A stretch of DNA of 64,000 nucleotides from positions 1,550,001-1,614,000 of the forward strand of contig NZ_CP030051.1 in assembly GCF_004114975.1 (NCBI RefSeq). Direction: 5' to 3'. The notes beneath the pieces were generated by a model that was not told the origin of the DNA, searched no databases, and was given only the letters and a program-made list of their open reading frames with translations. This document shows, one piece after another, positions 10,255-18,375 of the stretch. The DNA is from Bradyrhizobium guangdongense. GTDB taxonomy: Bacteria; Pseudomonadota; Alphaproteobacteria; Rhizobiales; Xanthobacteraceae. The translations under genes were made by a program, and so were the position numbers. Each line of letters opens with the position of its first letter. The first letter of the stretch is position 1.

Positions 10255-11031
10255 ATGAAGAAACTGCTTTCCGCTCATCTTGCAGCCTTCGCAGTCGCGC
10301 TGGCAGGATCGGCGTCTGCCGCCGATCTGGCCGTGAAGGCCCCGCTTCCGGTCGCGGCACCCTTCAACTGGACGGGCTGCTATATCGGCGTCCATGTTGG
10401 GGCGGGCTTTGCGAAGAAGGACATCACTGATCCCGTGCAGCTCGTGCAGGATTCCTTCAATGGTCTCGGCTCCACGGTTGATGTCACCACGGTCAGCCCG
10501 GCGCCGCGCGGTGCCGTCATTGGCGGCCAGGGCGGCTGCGACTATCAGTTTGCTTCCTCCCCGGTCGTCATCGGCATTCAGGGTGATGCCGCCGGTGCAA
10601 CGCTGAGGAGCAACAGGTCTGTCGCCCTCCCGCTCGGCAATCCCGGTGAGACCGCGGTCGTGGACGCGAAAACCGAGTTTCTGACCAGCGTGACCGGCCG
10701 CATCGGCTATGCCTTCGACAACATCCTGCTCTATGGCAAGGCCGGCGCGGCGATGGCCGGTGACAAATACGAGGTCAGCGGCACGTTCACCGGCGTGCCG
10801 TTCGATTTCAGGGGGCTGGAGGACCGCTGGGGCTGGACCGCCGGCGCGGGCGTCGACTGGGCCTTCGACCGTCACTGGTCGGCCAATTTCGAATACGACT
10901 ACTACGGGTTCGGTACCCGGACCTCGACCTTTGCCGATCAAGCCAACGTCTTCCAGGGGCCGGTGAGCGTCAGGCAGTCGATCCAGGTCGTGAAGGTCGG
11001 GGTGAACTTCCACATGTGGGCGGGACAATAG
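10255..11031 (+). CDS. Omp31-like outer-membrane beta-barrel protein
   Basis: This 258-residue protein has a classic signal peptide (MKKLLSAHLAAFAVALAGSASA) followed by ADLAVKAPLPVAAPFNWTGCYIG, the N-terminal pattern of the Omp31/Omp25 family of alphaproteobacterial eight-strand barrels (usually ADLPSRKA...YNWTGFYVG). The C-terminal part shows strands such as RWGWTAGAGVDWAFDRHWSANFEYDYYGFG and ends VKVGVNFHMW. The ATG at 10255 has AAGGAG seven bases upstream. It is 25 bases after the Cyc2-like gene and its stop touches the next cytochrome's start, so it belongs to the same transcript. It contains no heme motif. Confidence 0.88.
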   Translation: MKKLLSAHLAAFAVALAGSASAADLAVKAPLPVAAPFNWTGCYIGVHVGAGFAKKDITDPVQLVQDSFNGLGSTVDVTTVSPAPRGAVIGGQGGCDYQFASSPVVIGIQGDAAGATLRSNRSVALPLGNPGETAVVDAKTEFLTSVTGRIGYAFDNILLYGKAGAAMAGDKYEVSGTFTGVPFDFRGLEDRWGWTAGAGVDWAFDRHWSANFEYDYYGFGTRTSTFADQANVFQGPVSVRQSIQVVKVGVNFHMWAGQ

Positions 11032-11688
11032 ATGCTCCCGGCCTCTGGACCAGGGCGGTCATCGTTGCGGCGCGTTGGTCGCCTGCGTGCGGTGCTGTGC
11101 GCCATGGCCCTGACGGTGGTCGGCTCCGCCGCTTCTCACGCGCAGGACAGGAGCGGCTTCGAAGCCAAGATCGAATATTGCAAGACCTGCCACGGACTGT
11201 CGGCGCAAGGCTATCGCGGCTGGTTTCCGATGCCGCGACTGGCGGGACAGCAGCCGCAATATCTCGAGAACCAGCTTCGCGCTTTCCTCGAGCACCGGCG
11301 TACCAATCCCGTCATGGCCAATGCTGCCCATGGGCTGAGCTCGGCGATGATCGCCTCGCTTGCAACTCACCTGAAAAACCTCGATCCAAAACCGATTGGC
11401 GGCGCACCGAGGGGGTCGTTGGCCGTCGGCAAGCGCATCTACGAGGAAGGTCTTCCCGATTCCAACGTGCCGGCCTGTGCTGCCTGCCATGGCAGCGACG
11501 GCAAAGGGCAGAACGAAATTCCTCGGCTGGCCGGGCAGCTCTATGAGTACACCGTGGGTCAGCTCGCCGGCTGGACGAAAACGCGTGGGTCGGCGACCGA
11601 CACCTCGGCGATCATGGCGCCGACGTCGCATAACCTGGCGCGGTCTCAGGTCGAAGCGGTGGCTGCCTATGTGAGCTACATGCAATGA
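11032..11688 (+). CDS. diheme c-type cytochrome, c4-like
   Basis: This 218-residue periplasmic diheme cytochrome has heme motifs CKTCH (50-54) and CAACH (149-153), each followed by PRLAGQ. The start codon follows the stop of the Omp31-like gene with no gap. An internal ATG at 11104 would give a shorter leader (MALTVVGSAASHAQ), and I cannot exclude it. The long form has a basic n-region before the hydrophobic core. It is strongly similar to the 7712-8356 product, sharing YCKTCHG, YRG, MPRLAGQQP and NPVM segments, which points to gene duplication within the cluster. The expected role is a periplasmic electron shuttle. Confidence 0.9.
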   Translation: MLPASGPGRSSLRRVGRLRAVLCAMALTVVGSAASHAQDRSGFEAKIEYCKTCHGLSAQGYRGWFPMPRLAGQQPQYLENQLRAFLEHRRTNPVMANAAHGLSSAMIASLATHLKNLDPKPIGGAPRGSLAVGKRIYEEGLPDSNVPACAACHGSDGKGQNEIPRLAGQLYEYTVGQLAGWTKTRGSATDTSAIMAPTSHNLARSQVEAVAAYVSYMQ

Positions 11689-11746
11689 GACGCGCGAGTC
11701 CGGACATGCAGAGCGGGCGGACCACATTGCGCAGGGGCGAGAGGTC

Positions 11747-12343
11747 ATGAAGCGCATCGGACTAAAGACAGCGCTGCTCGCAATGCTGGCTTGCATGGGC
11801 CCCGCAATGGCGTGGGACGGTGCCAGCGTCCGCAACTGCACCTGGTGTCATGGGACGTCGGCGCAGGGCTACACGGTGGCCCCAAGACTAGCCGGGCAAC
11901 GTCCGGCCTATCTCGAAAGCCAGATGCGGAGCTTCCGCGATCACAGCCGGGATAATCCCTTCTCGAAACAGTACATGTGGGGAGCCGTCGCAGCGCTCGA
12001 TTCCCGCGATGCGCGCGATCTTGCGGCTTACTTCGCAACCATTCCGCCAAGGCCCGCCAATGACGGCGACCGCAATCTGATGGCGAAGGGAAAGGCCATC
12101 TACATGGAGGGCATTCCCGAAGCCAACATCGCGTCCTGTTACGCCTGTCACGGCCCGAACGCCGAAGGCGTGCGGGAGATTCCCCGCCTCGGCGGCCTTG
12201 CCTATTTCTATGTCAAGGCACGGCTCGAGCAGTGGGGCCAAGGATATCATTCGGGCATGGGAACGCCCATGCCTGTCGTTGCGCGCTCCCTCGGCCCGAA
12301 CGAGATCGAGGCCCTGGCCTCGTATCTCAGCTTCGTCAGATAG
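11747..12343 (+). CDS. diheme c-type cytochrome, c4-like (diverged)
   Basis: This is a 198-residue periplasmic cytochrome with a signal peptide (MKRIGLKTALLAMLACMGPAMA) and two heme motifs, CTWCH (31-35) and CYACH (131-135). PRLAGQRPAYLESQ after the first and PRLGGLAYFYVKARL after the second match the c4-like fold of its neighbours, but it is more diverged than the other two. The start has GAGAGGTC upstream. It ends the run of four plus-strand genes from 8673, lying 58 bases after the preceding cytochrome. The role is inferred as an additional electron carrier, possibly towards a different acceptor. Confidence 0.9.
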   Translation: MKRIGLKTALLAMLACMGPAMAWDGASVRNCTWCHGTSAQGYTVAPRLAGQRPAYLESQMRSFRDHSRDNPFSKQYMWGAVAALDSRDARDLAAYFATIPPRPANDGDRNLMAKGKAIYMEGIPEANIASCYACHGPNAEGVREIPRLGGLAYFYVKARLEQWGQGYHSGMGTPMPVVARSLGPNEIEALASYLSFVR

Positions 12344-12507
12344 CCGTCAATCGAGACAGCAATTCTGGACGTCAGCCTGCCCGCTCGGAGCGGCCGGGTG
12401 TATCGCCGATGGCCCGTTCCGGTCACAAGCCGCTGTGATGCCAAGCATTTTCTGCGAGCAGATATTTTCCGCCCGGCTGTCGGCAACACCGCCTCGGGAG
12501 TCCAGTT

Positions 12508-14139
12508 CTAACGCGCGGTCCGCTCGATCAGCGGACAGCTTTCGAGCACGGTGCGGGGGCGGGCGCCCTCGATGCTGACGCAGGGCCGGGAGCGGTCGAT
12601 GGCGAGCCCGTAGCGCTCCAGCAGCGCGCTGCGGTCGGATTCGCCGCGCATGTGCAATTCGCGGACGCCGCCGGGCAGGGGAGCCTGCAACCCCGCGCGG
12701 ATGCGCTGGTCGAAGATGCCGCCGGGGATGATGGGCACGCCGATATCGGCGAGCTGGTAGAAGCGCGACTGCGAGGGGAGCTGCGGCGCGATGTAAGCGA
12801 GCGGCTTGCCGAGGATGAAATAGGTCGCGGGCTGCGCGAGCTCAGCTGCAATTTTCGGTCGGTAGGTTTCGGACCAGGGGCGATGCCACCAATCCGCAGG
12901 CTGCGACCACAATGCGATTCCCGCTGCAACCGTCAACGTCAGTACGTTCAGCGGAAGCGAGGACGTCGCGGGCCATGTCAGGCCAGCACTCGCAGCGAGG
13001 CGTGCGAGCAGCACAACGATGAGGGGGGCGCACAACAATTCCAGAACGACCGCGTAGCGCTGGATTGCAAACAGGCCGAGCCACGCCAGGTATGAGACGG
13101 TAAACATCACCACGAGCTGCACGTCACGCCGTGTGAGGATCGCGCTATCGCGGATCATGCGCACCGTCAGGGCGAGCACGAACAGCACCGTCACGATCGC
13201 GAACCGTGCGTCCCGGAACGGATGCTCCGCGCCTCTGTGGTCGCCGACCAGCCAGTAGAAGGGATAGGCGAGCGCGTCGAGCAGTCCATGCGGCATGAAC
13301 TGCGCGTCCATCAGATTGACGGCCGCCACTTCGCGTGACTGGAACACCGCATTGAACAGCGGGAAGATCGGATTGCCGGTGTCGCGCCAGGTGATCAGGC
13401 ACCATTCGCCGCCGGCGAGCGTCGCGCCGAGGATCCCGCCAATCGCAAGAAGGGTCGTCGCGCGAAGTGGCCGCGCGGCAGCGAGCACGCCCGCGGCGGC
13501 GCCGACTGCGTAGACGACATTGGTCAGCTTCAGCCCGACCGCGGCGCCGATCAGCAATCCCGCCAGCAGACAGCAGGCTGCGGGCCGGCGATCCGCCACC
13601 AGGATCAGAAGGAAGCCGCCGATCACGGGCAATGCCAGCAGCACGTCGGAAAAGCTCGTGCCGACTTCCGAAAGCGTCATTGGGCCGAAAGCCGCGATCA
13701 CAACCGCCGCCGCGATCACCGCGACGCTGGCCGCCTCGCGCAACACCAGGCGCGCAAACAGGCAGATCAGCGCGAGGTTGAGCCCGTGAACTGCGCCAAG
13801 GATCATCAGCCCATATGGCGACGGCAGGAAATGGCGAAGATAATAAACCGGAAAATAGACGATCGGATTGAAGTAGGTCTGAAAGCCCGGCGGGACGGCA
13901 TCGATGGCATAGCGGCCGTTGAGCACGGCCCAGACATTGTATTCGTGATAGTTCTGCCAATCCCAGTTGACGTCCTCGCCCATCGCGAGCGTGTAGAGCG
14001 CCCCCAGCAGCATCGAGCAGACGACGATGGCGACAGGCGCCAGTGCTTTGCTGCGCAGGCGCGTCATCCCTCGTCGTAGGCCTCCGGCCCCCGGCATGGC
14101 GTCGGGCAAGTCAGCAGCGGTTGGCGTACGTTGCAGCAT
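12508..14139 (-). CDS. polytopic membrane protein, GT-C/GT39-like
   Basis: This is a membrane protein of about 543 residues with about ten or more hydrophobic segments. The first extracytoplasmic loop contains GEDVNWDWQNYHEYNVWAVL followed by NPIVYFPVYY, reminiscent of GT-C enzymes that use lipid-phosphate sugars, but I do not recognise a named family. The C-terminal part, about 100 residues, is soluble (PGGVRELHMRGESDRSALLERYG). I use the ATG at 14139; a TTG one codon earlier and internal ATGs at 14097 and 14067 are alternatives, and no strong ribosome site decides. It converges with the cytochrome gene and is separated from it by 164 bases. Confidence 0.72.
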   Translation of the reverse strand: MLQRTPTAADLPDAMPGAGGLRRGMTRLRSKALAPVAIVVCSMLLGALYTLAMGEDVNWDWQNYHEYNVWAVLNGRYAIDAVPPGFQTYFNPIVYFPVYYLRHFLPSPYGLMILGAVHGLNLALICLFARLVLREAASVAVIAAAVVIAAFGPMTLSEVGTSFSDVLLALPVIGGFLLILVADRRPAACCLLAGLLIGAAVGLKLTNVVYAVGAAAGVLAAARPLRATTLLAIGGILGATLAGGEWCLITWRDTGNPIFPLFNAVFQSREVAAVNLMDAQFMPHGLLDALAYPFYWLVGDHRGAEHPFRDARFAIVTVLFVLALTVRMIRDSAILTRRDVQLVVMFTVSYLAWLGLFAIQRYAVVLELLCAPLIVVLLARLAASAGLTWPATSSLPLNVLTLTVAAGIALWSQPADWWHRPWSETYRPKIAAELAQPATYFILGKPLAYIAPQLPSQSRFYQLADIGVPIIPGGIFDQRIRAGLQAPLPGGVRELHMRGESDRSALLERYGLAIDRSRPCVSIEGARPRTVLESCPLIERTAR

Positions 14140-14480
14140 CAACGCGCCACGCTTGAGGTGCGTAACCCGTCTTCGGCAAGGTGATGCGACGCGGAAGGCA
14201 GGCTCGTGGGGCGCATGGCCGAATTCCGGAATTCCGGTTGATGTCCGTAAGGACTATGTCCAGCCAGTTAAGGTTGCATGAATCGATGCAGGAACCGTTT
14301 GGCTGGCGTGTCCCTCGCGAGGAATTCCGACGTCCGTTGACGCGCGCGGAGCATCACGCATTTGCTTCTTGTCATCTCTCCTGAATAGTTGTTCAGTCCT
14401 TGGGGCGATTTGCAACGATATCAGTGACGAAGCGTTCGGCCGCAGGGCGTGCGGGCGGCGTGTGGGACAGGAAGCGCGCC
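14140..14480. other. 341-base divergent intergenic region
   Basis: This gap lies between the minus-strand membrane protein and the TetR gene. It contains a tandem 8-bp repeat GAATTCCG at 14221-14236 and the palindrome at 14381-14396 listed separately. No coding sequence was recognised. Confidence 0.5.
14381..14396. promoter_or_regulatory. candidate TetR operator
   Basis: CTGAA-tagttg-TTCAG is a perfect 5+5 inverted repeat in the region upstream of the TetR start (14481). TetR-family proteins often bind palindromes of this size and repress their own gene. Assignment is by position and symmetry only. Confidence 0.4.
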
Positions 14481-15161
14481 ATGGTCTATCGGCGGACGCA
14501 TCAAGTGGTGAAGCGCCTTGCGGCTCGGCGCAGCGCCATCCTGGCGGCGGCACGGGAAGCCGCAGCCGAAGGCGGCATGGCAGCGGTGCAGATCGCGCCG
14601 GTTGCGGTCAGGGCCAATGTGGCGGCCGGCACCGTCTATCGCTACTTCCCCTCCAAGGCCGAATTGATCTCCGAACTGATTGCCGAGGTCTCCCGCGACG
14701 AGCTCGCGGCGATCAGGCGGGCGGCCGATGCCGCGCCGGGGCCGTCCTCGGCACTGGCGGCGGCCGTGACGACGGTGGCGGTCCACACCCTGTCGCAGCG
14801 GCGCCTCGCCTGGGGCATCCTGGCCGAGCCCGTCGATGTCGACGTCAGCGCTTCGCGCCTCGCCAGCCGCCGCGAGATCGCCGGCGAGCTCGCCTCGCGG
14901 ATCGACGCTGCGGTGCGCGCCGGCCATCTGCCGGCGCAGGACACGGCGCTCGCTGCCACCGCCCTGCTAGGCGCGCTGCATGAGGCGCTGGTCGGCCCGC
15001 TCGCACCCGACAATCTCGAAGATCCCGTGAAGATGCGCGACGCTGTCCAGACCGTGACGCTGCTGGCGCTCCGCGCCGTCGGCGTCATGGACGCCCGCGC
15101 CCGCGGCCTCGTGGTGCAGCAGACGCTGCTGCCGACGACCAAGGCGCTGGTCGGGGCTTGA
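14481..15161 (+). CDS. TetR/AcrR family transcriptional regulator
   Basis: This 226-residue repressor-type regulator has an N-terminal helix-turn-helix at about residues 15-60 (RRSAILAAAREAAAEGG ... VAAGTVYRYFPSKAELISELI) that fits the TetR family very well. The C-terminal half is a helical ligand and dimerisation domain with WGILAEPVDVDVSASR. The ATG at 14481 follows GGACAGGAAG. The nearest genes are not obvious targets: the membrane protein upstream is divergent and pyk converges. In other alphaproteobacteria similar regulators control fatty-acid or efflux genes, so the target may be elsewhere. Confidence 0.88.
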   Translation: MVYRRTHQVVKRLAARRSAILAAAREAAAEGGMAAVQIAPVAVRANVAAGTVYRYFPSKAELISELIAEVSRDELAAIRRAADAAPGPSSALAAAVTTVAVHTLSQRRLAWGILAEPVDVDVSASRLASRREIAGELASRIDAAVRAGHLPAQDTALAATALLGALHEALVGPLAPDNLEDPVKMRDAVQTVTLLALRAVGVMDARARGLVVQQTLLPTTKALVGA

Positions 15162-15312
15162 AGTGCCGCTGCTGATGGGAGCGGTGGCCTGACCGCGCTC
15201 AGGTCTCTGCCTGAGCACATCTTTTCGAAAACGCCGCGCAAAGCAGCCGGTTCGGCCGGCTACTGTGCATGGGGTTGTTTTCGCGTTTTGTGTCGGGGAC
15301 GGGTCCGCCGCC

Positions 15313-16749
15313 TCACATATTCGCGTCGCCCTCGGGGCCGACCGAGGCGATGCGCACCATGTTGGTGGTGCCGGGGATGCCGAGCGGCACGCCGGCGACG
15401 ATGATGACGCGCTGGCCGGCGCGGACAAAGCCGTCGCGGAACGCGATCTGGCCGGCGCGGTTCACCATGTCGTCCTGGTCGCGCGCATCCTCCGCCACCA
15501 CGCAATGCACGCCCCAGACCGCCGCGAGCCGGCGTCCGGCGGTGATGTTCGGCGTGATCGCCACGATCGGCGGCTTCGGCCGCTCCCGCGCGACGCGCGT
15601 CGCGGTCGAGCCGGATGAGGTCCAGCAGATCAAAGCGGGCAGGTCGAGCGTCTCGGCGATCTGCCGCGCGGCGTCGGCGATGGCGTCGCCCGCGGTCGAT
15701 TCCGGCGCGGGGCGCTGCGCCGTGATCACCGACCGGTAAGTCGGGTCGCGCTCGACCTCCTCGCCGATGCGGTTCATGGTCGAGACCGCTTCGACCGGGA
15801 ATTTGCCGGCCGCCGATTCCGCCGACAGCATGATGGCGTCGGCGCCTTCATAGACGGCAGTGGCGACGTCGGAGACTTCGGCGCGGGTCGGCACCGGAGA
15901 CTGGATCATCGACTCCAGCATTTGCGTCGCGACCACGACCGGCTTGCCGGCGCGGCGCGCCATGCGCGTCATTTGCTTTTGAAGGCTCGGCACGCGTTCC
16001 AGCGGCAGCTCGACGCCGAGGTCGCCGCGCGCCACCATCAGCGCATCCGAGGCATCGATGATGTCGGCGAGGCGGTCGATCGCCTGCGGCTTCTCGATCT
16101 TGGCCATCACGGCGGCGCGCCCGCGGATCATCTTCTTGGCTTCGAGCACGTCGTCGGCGCGCTGCACGAAGGACAGCGCGATCCAGTCGACGCCGGTGAC
16201 GAGCGTTGCCTCGAGGTCGGCGCGGTCCTTCGGCGTCATCGCCGAGACCGGCAGGTCGGTATCCGGCAGGCTGACGCCCTTGCGGTCGCTCATCTTGCCG
16301 CCGACCACGACACGCGTCACCGCGTGCTCCTTCGAGGTCTCCTCCGCGATCAGCCGCACCTTGCCGTCGTCGAGCAGCAGCGCGTGACCGGGCCGCAGCG
16401 CAGCCAGGATCTCCGGATGCGGAAGATTGACGCGATTGGCATCGCCCGGCGTCTTGTCGGAATCGAGCGTGAAGGTCTGGCCGTTCTGGAGCTGGACCGA
16501 GCCTTCGGCGAAGGCACCCAGCCTGAGCTTCGGGCCCTGGAGATCGACCAGGATGCCGATCGGCCGGCCGTAGCTCGATTCGACATTGCGGATGGTCGCC
16601 ACCAGCTCCCGCATCTTGTCATGCGGGGTGTGGCTCATATTGATGCGGAACACGTCGGCGCCAGCCTCGAACAGGCGGCGGATCATCGCGAGGTCTGAAG
16701 AGGCAGGACCCAGGGTCGCGAGAATCTTGATACGGCGAAGACGCCTCAT
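15313..16749 (-). CDS. pyk: pyruvate kinase
   Basis: Pyruvate kinase converts phosphoenolpyruvate and ADP to pyruvate and ATP, the last step of lower glycolysis. The 478 residues are normal full length. The start RRIKILATLGPASS carries the substrate-binding region; RINMSHT, DLQGPKLRLG and the signature MAKIEKPQAIDRL (catalytic Lys, metal-binding Glu) followed by MVARGDLGVELP are intact, as is the C-terminal domain (CWTSSGSTATRVARERP). Its ATG overlaps the stop of the DUF1036 gene by four bases, so the two are translationally coupled. A DUF1036-pyk pair is common in Rhizobiales. Confidence 0.97.
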   Translation of the reverse strand: MRRLRRIKILATLGPASSDLAMIRRLFEAGADVFRINMSHTPHDKMRELVATIRNVESSYGRPIGILVDLQGPKLRLGAFAEGSVQLQNGQTFTLDSDKTPGDANRVNLPHPEILAALRPGHALLLDDGKVRLIAEETSKEHAVTRVVVGGKMSDRKGVSLPDTDLPVSAMTPKDRADLEATLVTGVDWIALSFVQRADDVLEAKKMIRGRAAVMAKIEKPQAIDRLADIIDASDALMVARGDLGVELPLERVPSLQKQMTRMARRAGKPVVVATQMLESMIQSPVPTRAEVSDVATAVYEGADAIMLSAESAAGKFPVEAVSTMNRIGEEVERDPTYRSVITAQRPAPESTAGDAIADAARQIAETLDLPALICWTSSGSTATRVARERPKPPIVAITPNITAGRRLAAVWGVHCVVAEDARDQDDMVNRAGQIAFRDGFVRAGQRVIIVAGVPLGIPGTTNMVRIASVGPEGDANM

Positions 16750-17351
16750 GGCTTATTTCCAGGCGGGGGCGAGGGCGGGGCAGCGGCCGGTGGCAGGCCG
16801 GGCGAGCCCGGGGGCGTAGCACCGGGCGGGCTATTGGGCAAACCCGGAACGCCGCCACCAGGGCCCACAGGGCCGGGCATGCCGGGGACGCGCGGCTGCG
16901 AGGGCTGCTCGTTGGCATCGGTGAGTTGCACCGTCCATGCCCGCTGCTCGCCGGTGTCGACCTCGAAATAGCCGGTCCGGTCGTAGCCGCGCGCCAGGCA
17001 GTCCTCGGTGCCGCGGATGGTGAATTCCTTGTCGCGCGAGCACATATAGGCCTGCCCCGACCATTCGCCGCCGCGGTCATAGTCGATTGCGTAGATGTAA
17101 TAGTAGCGGGCGACCAGCGTTCCCCTGAGCAGGGTCTCGCAGGAGCGGGACGAGATGTTCCACCAGCCCTCGGTGGTCCAGCCGTCGGCGTCCTTGTAGC
17201 CGAGCGCGATGCCGACCCGGCTGGATGTGTTGTTGCAAAGCCGGAAGTCGGCCGAAGCCGGACTTGCCCAGAAGCACATGAGAGCAACCGCCAGCACCGG
17301 GACCAACCGGGCGAGCAGTCGAAGGGGGAAGGGGGAAGATTCGGCGATCAT
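16746..17351 (-). CDS. DUF1036 family exported protein
   Basis: This 201-residue exported protein has a signal peptide (LVPVLAVALMCFWASPASA), then the DUF1036 domain: FRLCNNTSSRVGIALGYKD, WWNISSRSCETLL, and YYIYAIDYDRGGEW with several Cys that could form disulfides. The last 55 residues are a Pro/Gly-rich low-complexity tail (PGMPGPVGPGGG...), probably unstructured. The function is unknown. It is the first gene of the pyk operon, overlapping pyk by ATGA, and is divergent from the DUF1244 gene 180 bases away. Confidence 0.88.
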   Translation of the reverse strand: MIAESSPFPLRLLARLVPVLAVALMCFWASPASADFRLCNNTSSRVGIALGYKDADGWTTEGWWNISSRSCETLLRGTLVARYYYIYAIDYDRGGEWSGQAYMCSRDKEFTIRGTEDCLARGYDRTGYFEVDTGEQRAWTVQLTDANEQPSQPRVPGMPGPVGPGGGVPGLPNSPPGATPPGSPGLPPAAAPPSPPPGNKP

Positions 17352-17531
17352 TGTCGCGGAACGTATACCAGATGATTGACGATTTGGCGTAGGGCCGGGG
17401 GAAATGCCCCCTGTGCCGTCTCAGCGGCCGTTTGCGCCGCGATATGGCAAAATCTGTGACAGAACCCCACCTGATCCCGTAAGGGTGACCACCATCAAGG
17501 TCGGAACGCGAGACAGCTGAGAGGTCCAGCC

Positions 17532-17837
17532 ATGGCAATCGACGACAAAACCAGAACGGAGCTCGAGGCAGCCGCTTTCCGGCGCCTGATCGATCATCTG
17601 AGGACGCGGACCGACGTCCAGAACATCGATCTGATGAATCTGGCCGGCTTCTGTCGCAATTGCCTGTCCAACTGGCTCAAGGACGCGGCCGATGCCCAAG
17701 GCGTGCCCCTGAGCAAGGATGAGAGCCGGGAGGCCGTCTACGGCATGCCCTACGAGACCTGGAAATCGAAGTATCAGGGCACGGCCACGCCCGAGCAGCT
17801 TGAGGCGATGAAGAAAGTGCATCCTCACAATCACTGA
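17532..17837 (+). CDS. DUF1244 family protein
   Basis: This 101-residue cytosolic protein matches DUF1244 in my reading: FRRLIDHLRTRTDVQNIDLM, then NLAGFCRNCLSNWL with a CxxC, then VYGMPYETWKSKYQ. Members are short and helical, and the CxxC plus His-rich C-terminus (HPHNH) could bind a metal; the function is not established. The start is the only Met at the family N-terminus. It is divergent from DUF1036-pyk, an arrangement seen in other Rhizobiales, and 196 bases upstream of the GapR gene. Confidence 0.88.
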   Translation: MAIDDKTRTELEAAAFRRLIDHLRTRTDVQNIDLMNLAGFCRNCLSNWLKDAADAQGVPLSKDESREAVYGMPYETWKSKYQGTATPEQLEAMKKVHPHNH

Positions 17838-18033
17838 GGGACTGTCCGAAGCCGGCGCTGAGTCGCACCACACAACAGCTTTCTTTGTACGCCCGCAGGA
17901 AGATGTGGGCGCGCTGTGGACGAGCGTGATGCTTGCTTGAACGTGGCCGGCACGAACCCTAACAGTTCTGCCAGCACGCGCGGTGAGGATGCCGGCGTCA
18001 CCTCGTTTTGCCAGTTCCATTGGGAGTACCAAG

Positions 18034-18306
18034 ATGGCCACCTCCGCCGCCGTCCGCGACGACGAGCCCGCGACGAAATTTGCCAAGGACCAGCTCAAAT
18101 CCATCATCGAGCGCATCGAGCGGCTGGAGGAAGAGAAGAAGGCGATCTCCGACGACATCCGTGACGTCTATGCCGAGAGCAAGGGCAACGGCTACGACGT
18201 CAAGGCGCTGCGCACCATCGTGCGCCTGCGCAAGCAGGATCCCAACGAGCGGGCCGAGGCCGAGACGATTCTCGAGACCTATATGCAGGCGCTGGGGATG
18301 CTCTGA
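18034..18306 (+). CDS. gapR: GapR family DNA-binding protein (DUF2312)
   Basis: GapR, studied in Caulobacter, is a small nucleoid-associated protein that binds overtwisted AT-rich DNA ahead of replication forks and helps topoisomerases. The 90-residue product has the full DUF2312 pattern: [20 protein letters not shown] (coiled coil), [15 protein letters not shown], and [22 protein letters not shown]. The ATG at 18034 gives the usual length; upstream codons in the frame look non-coding. It is monocistronic here, between DUF1244 and the convergent DUF882 gene. Confidence 0.95.
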   Translation: MATSAAVRDDEPATKFAKDQLKSIIERIERLEEEKKAISDDIRDVYAESKGNGYDVKALRTIVRLRKQDPNERAEAETILETYMQALGML

Positions 18307-18375
18307 GGCGAATGGTCGTCCTCGCTTTGCGCCAGGACGACCAGGCAATCTCCGAAGCAGCGAAATGCCGAAGCG

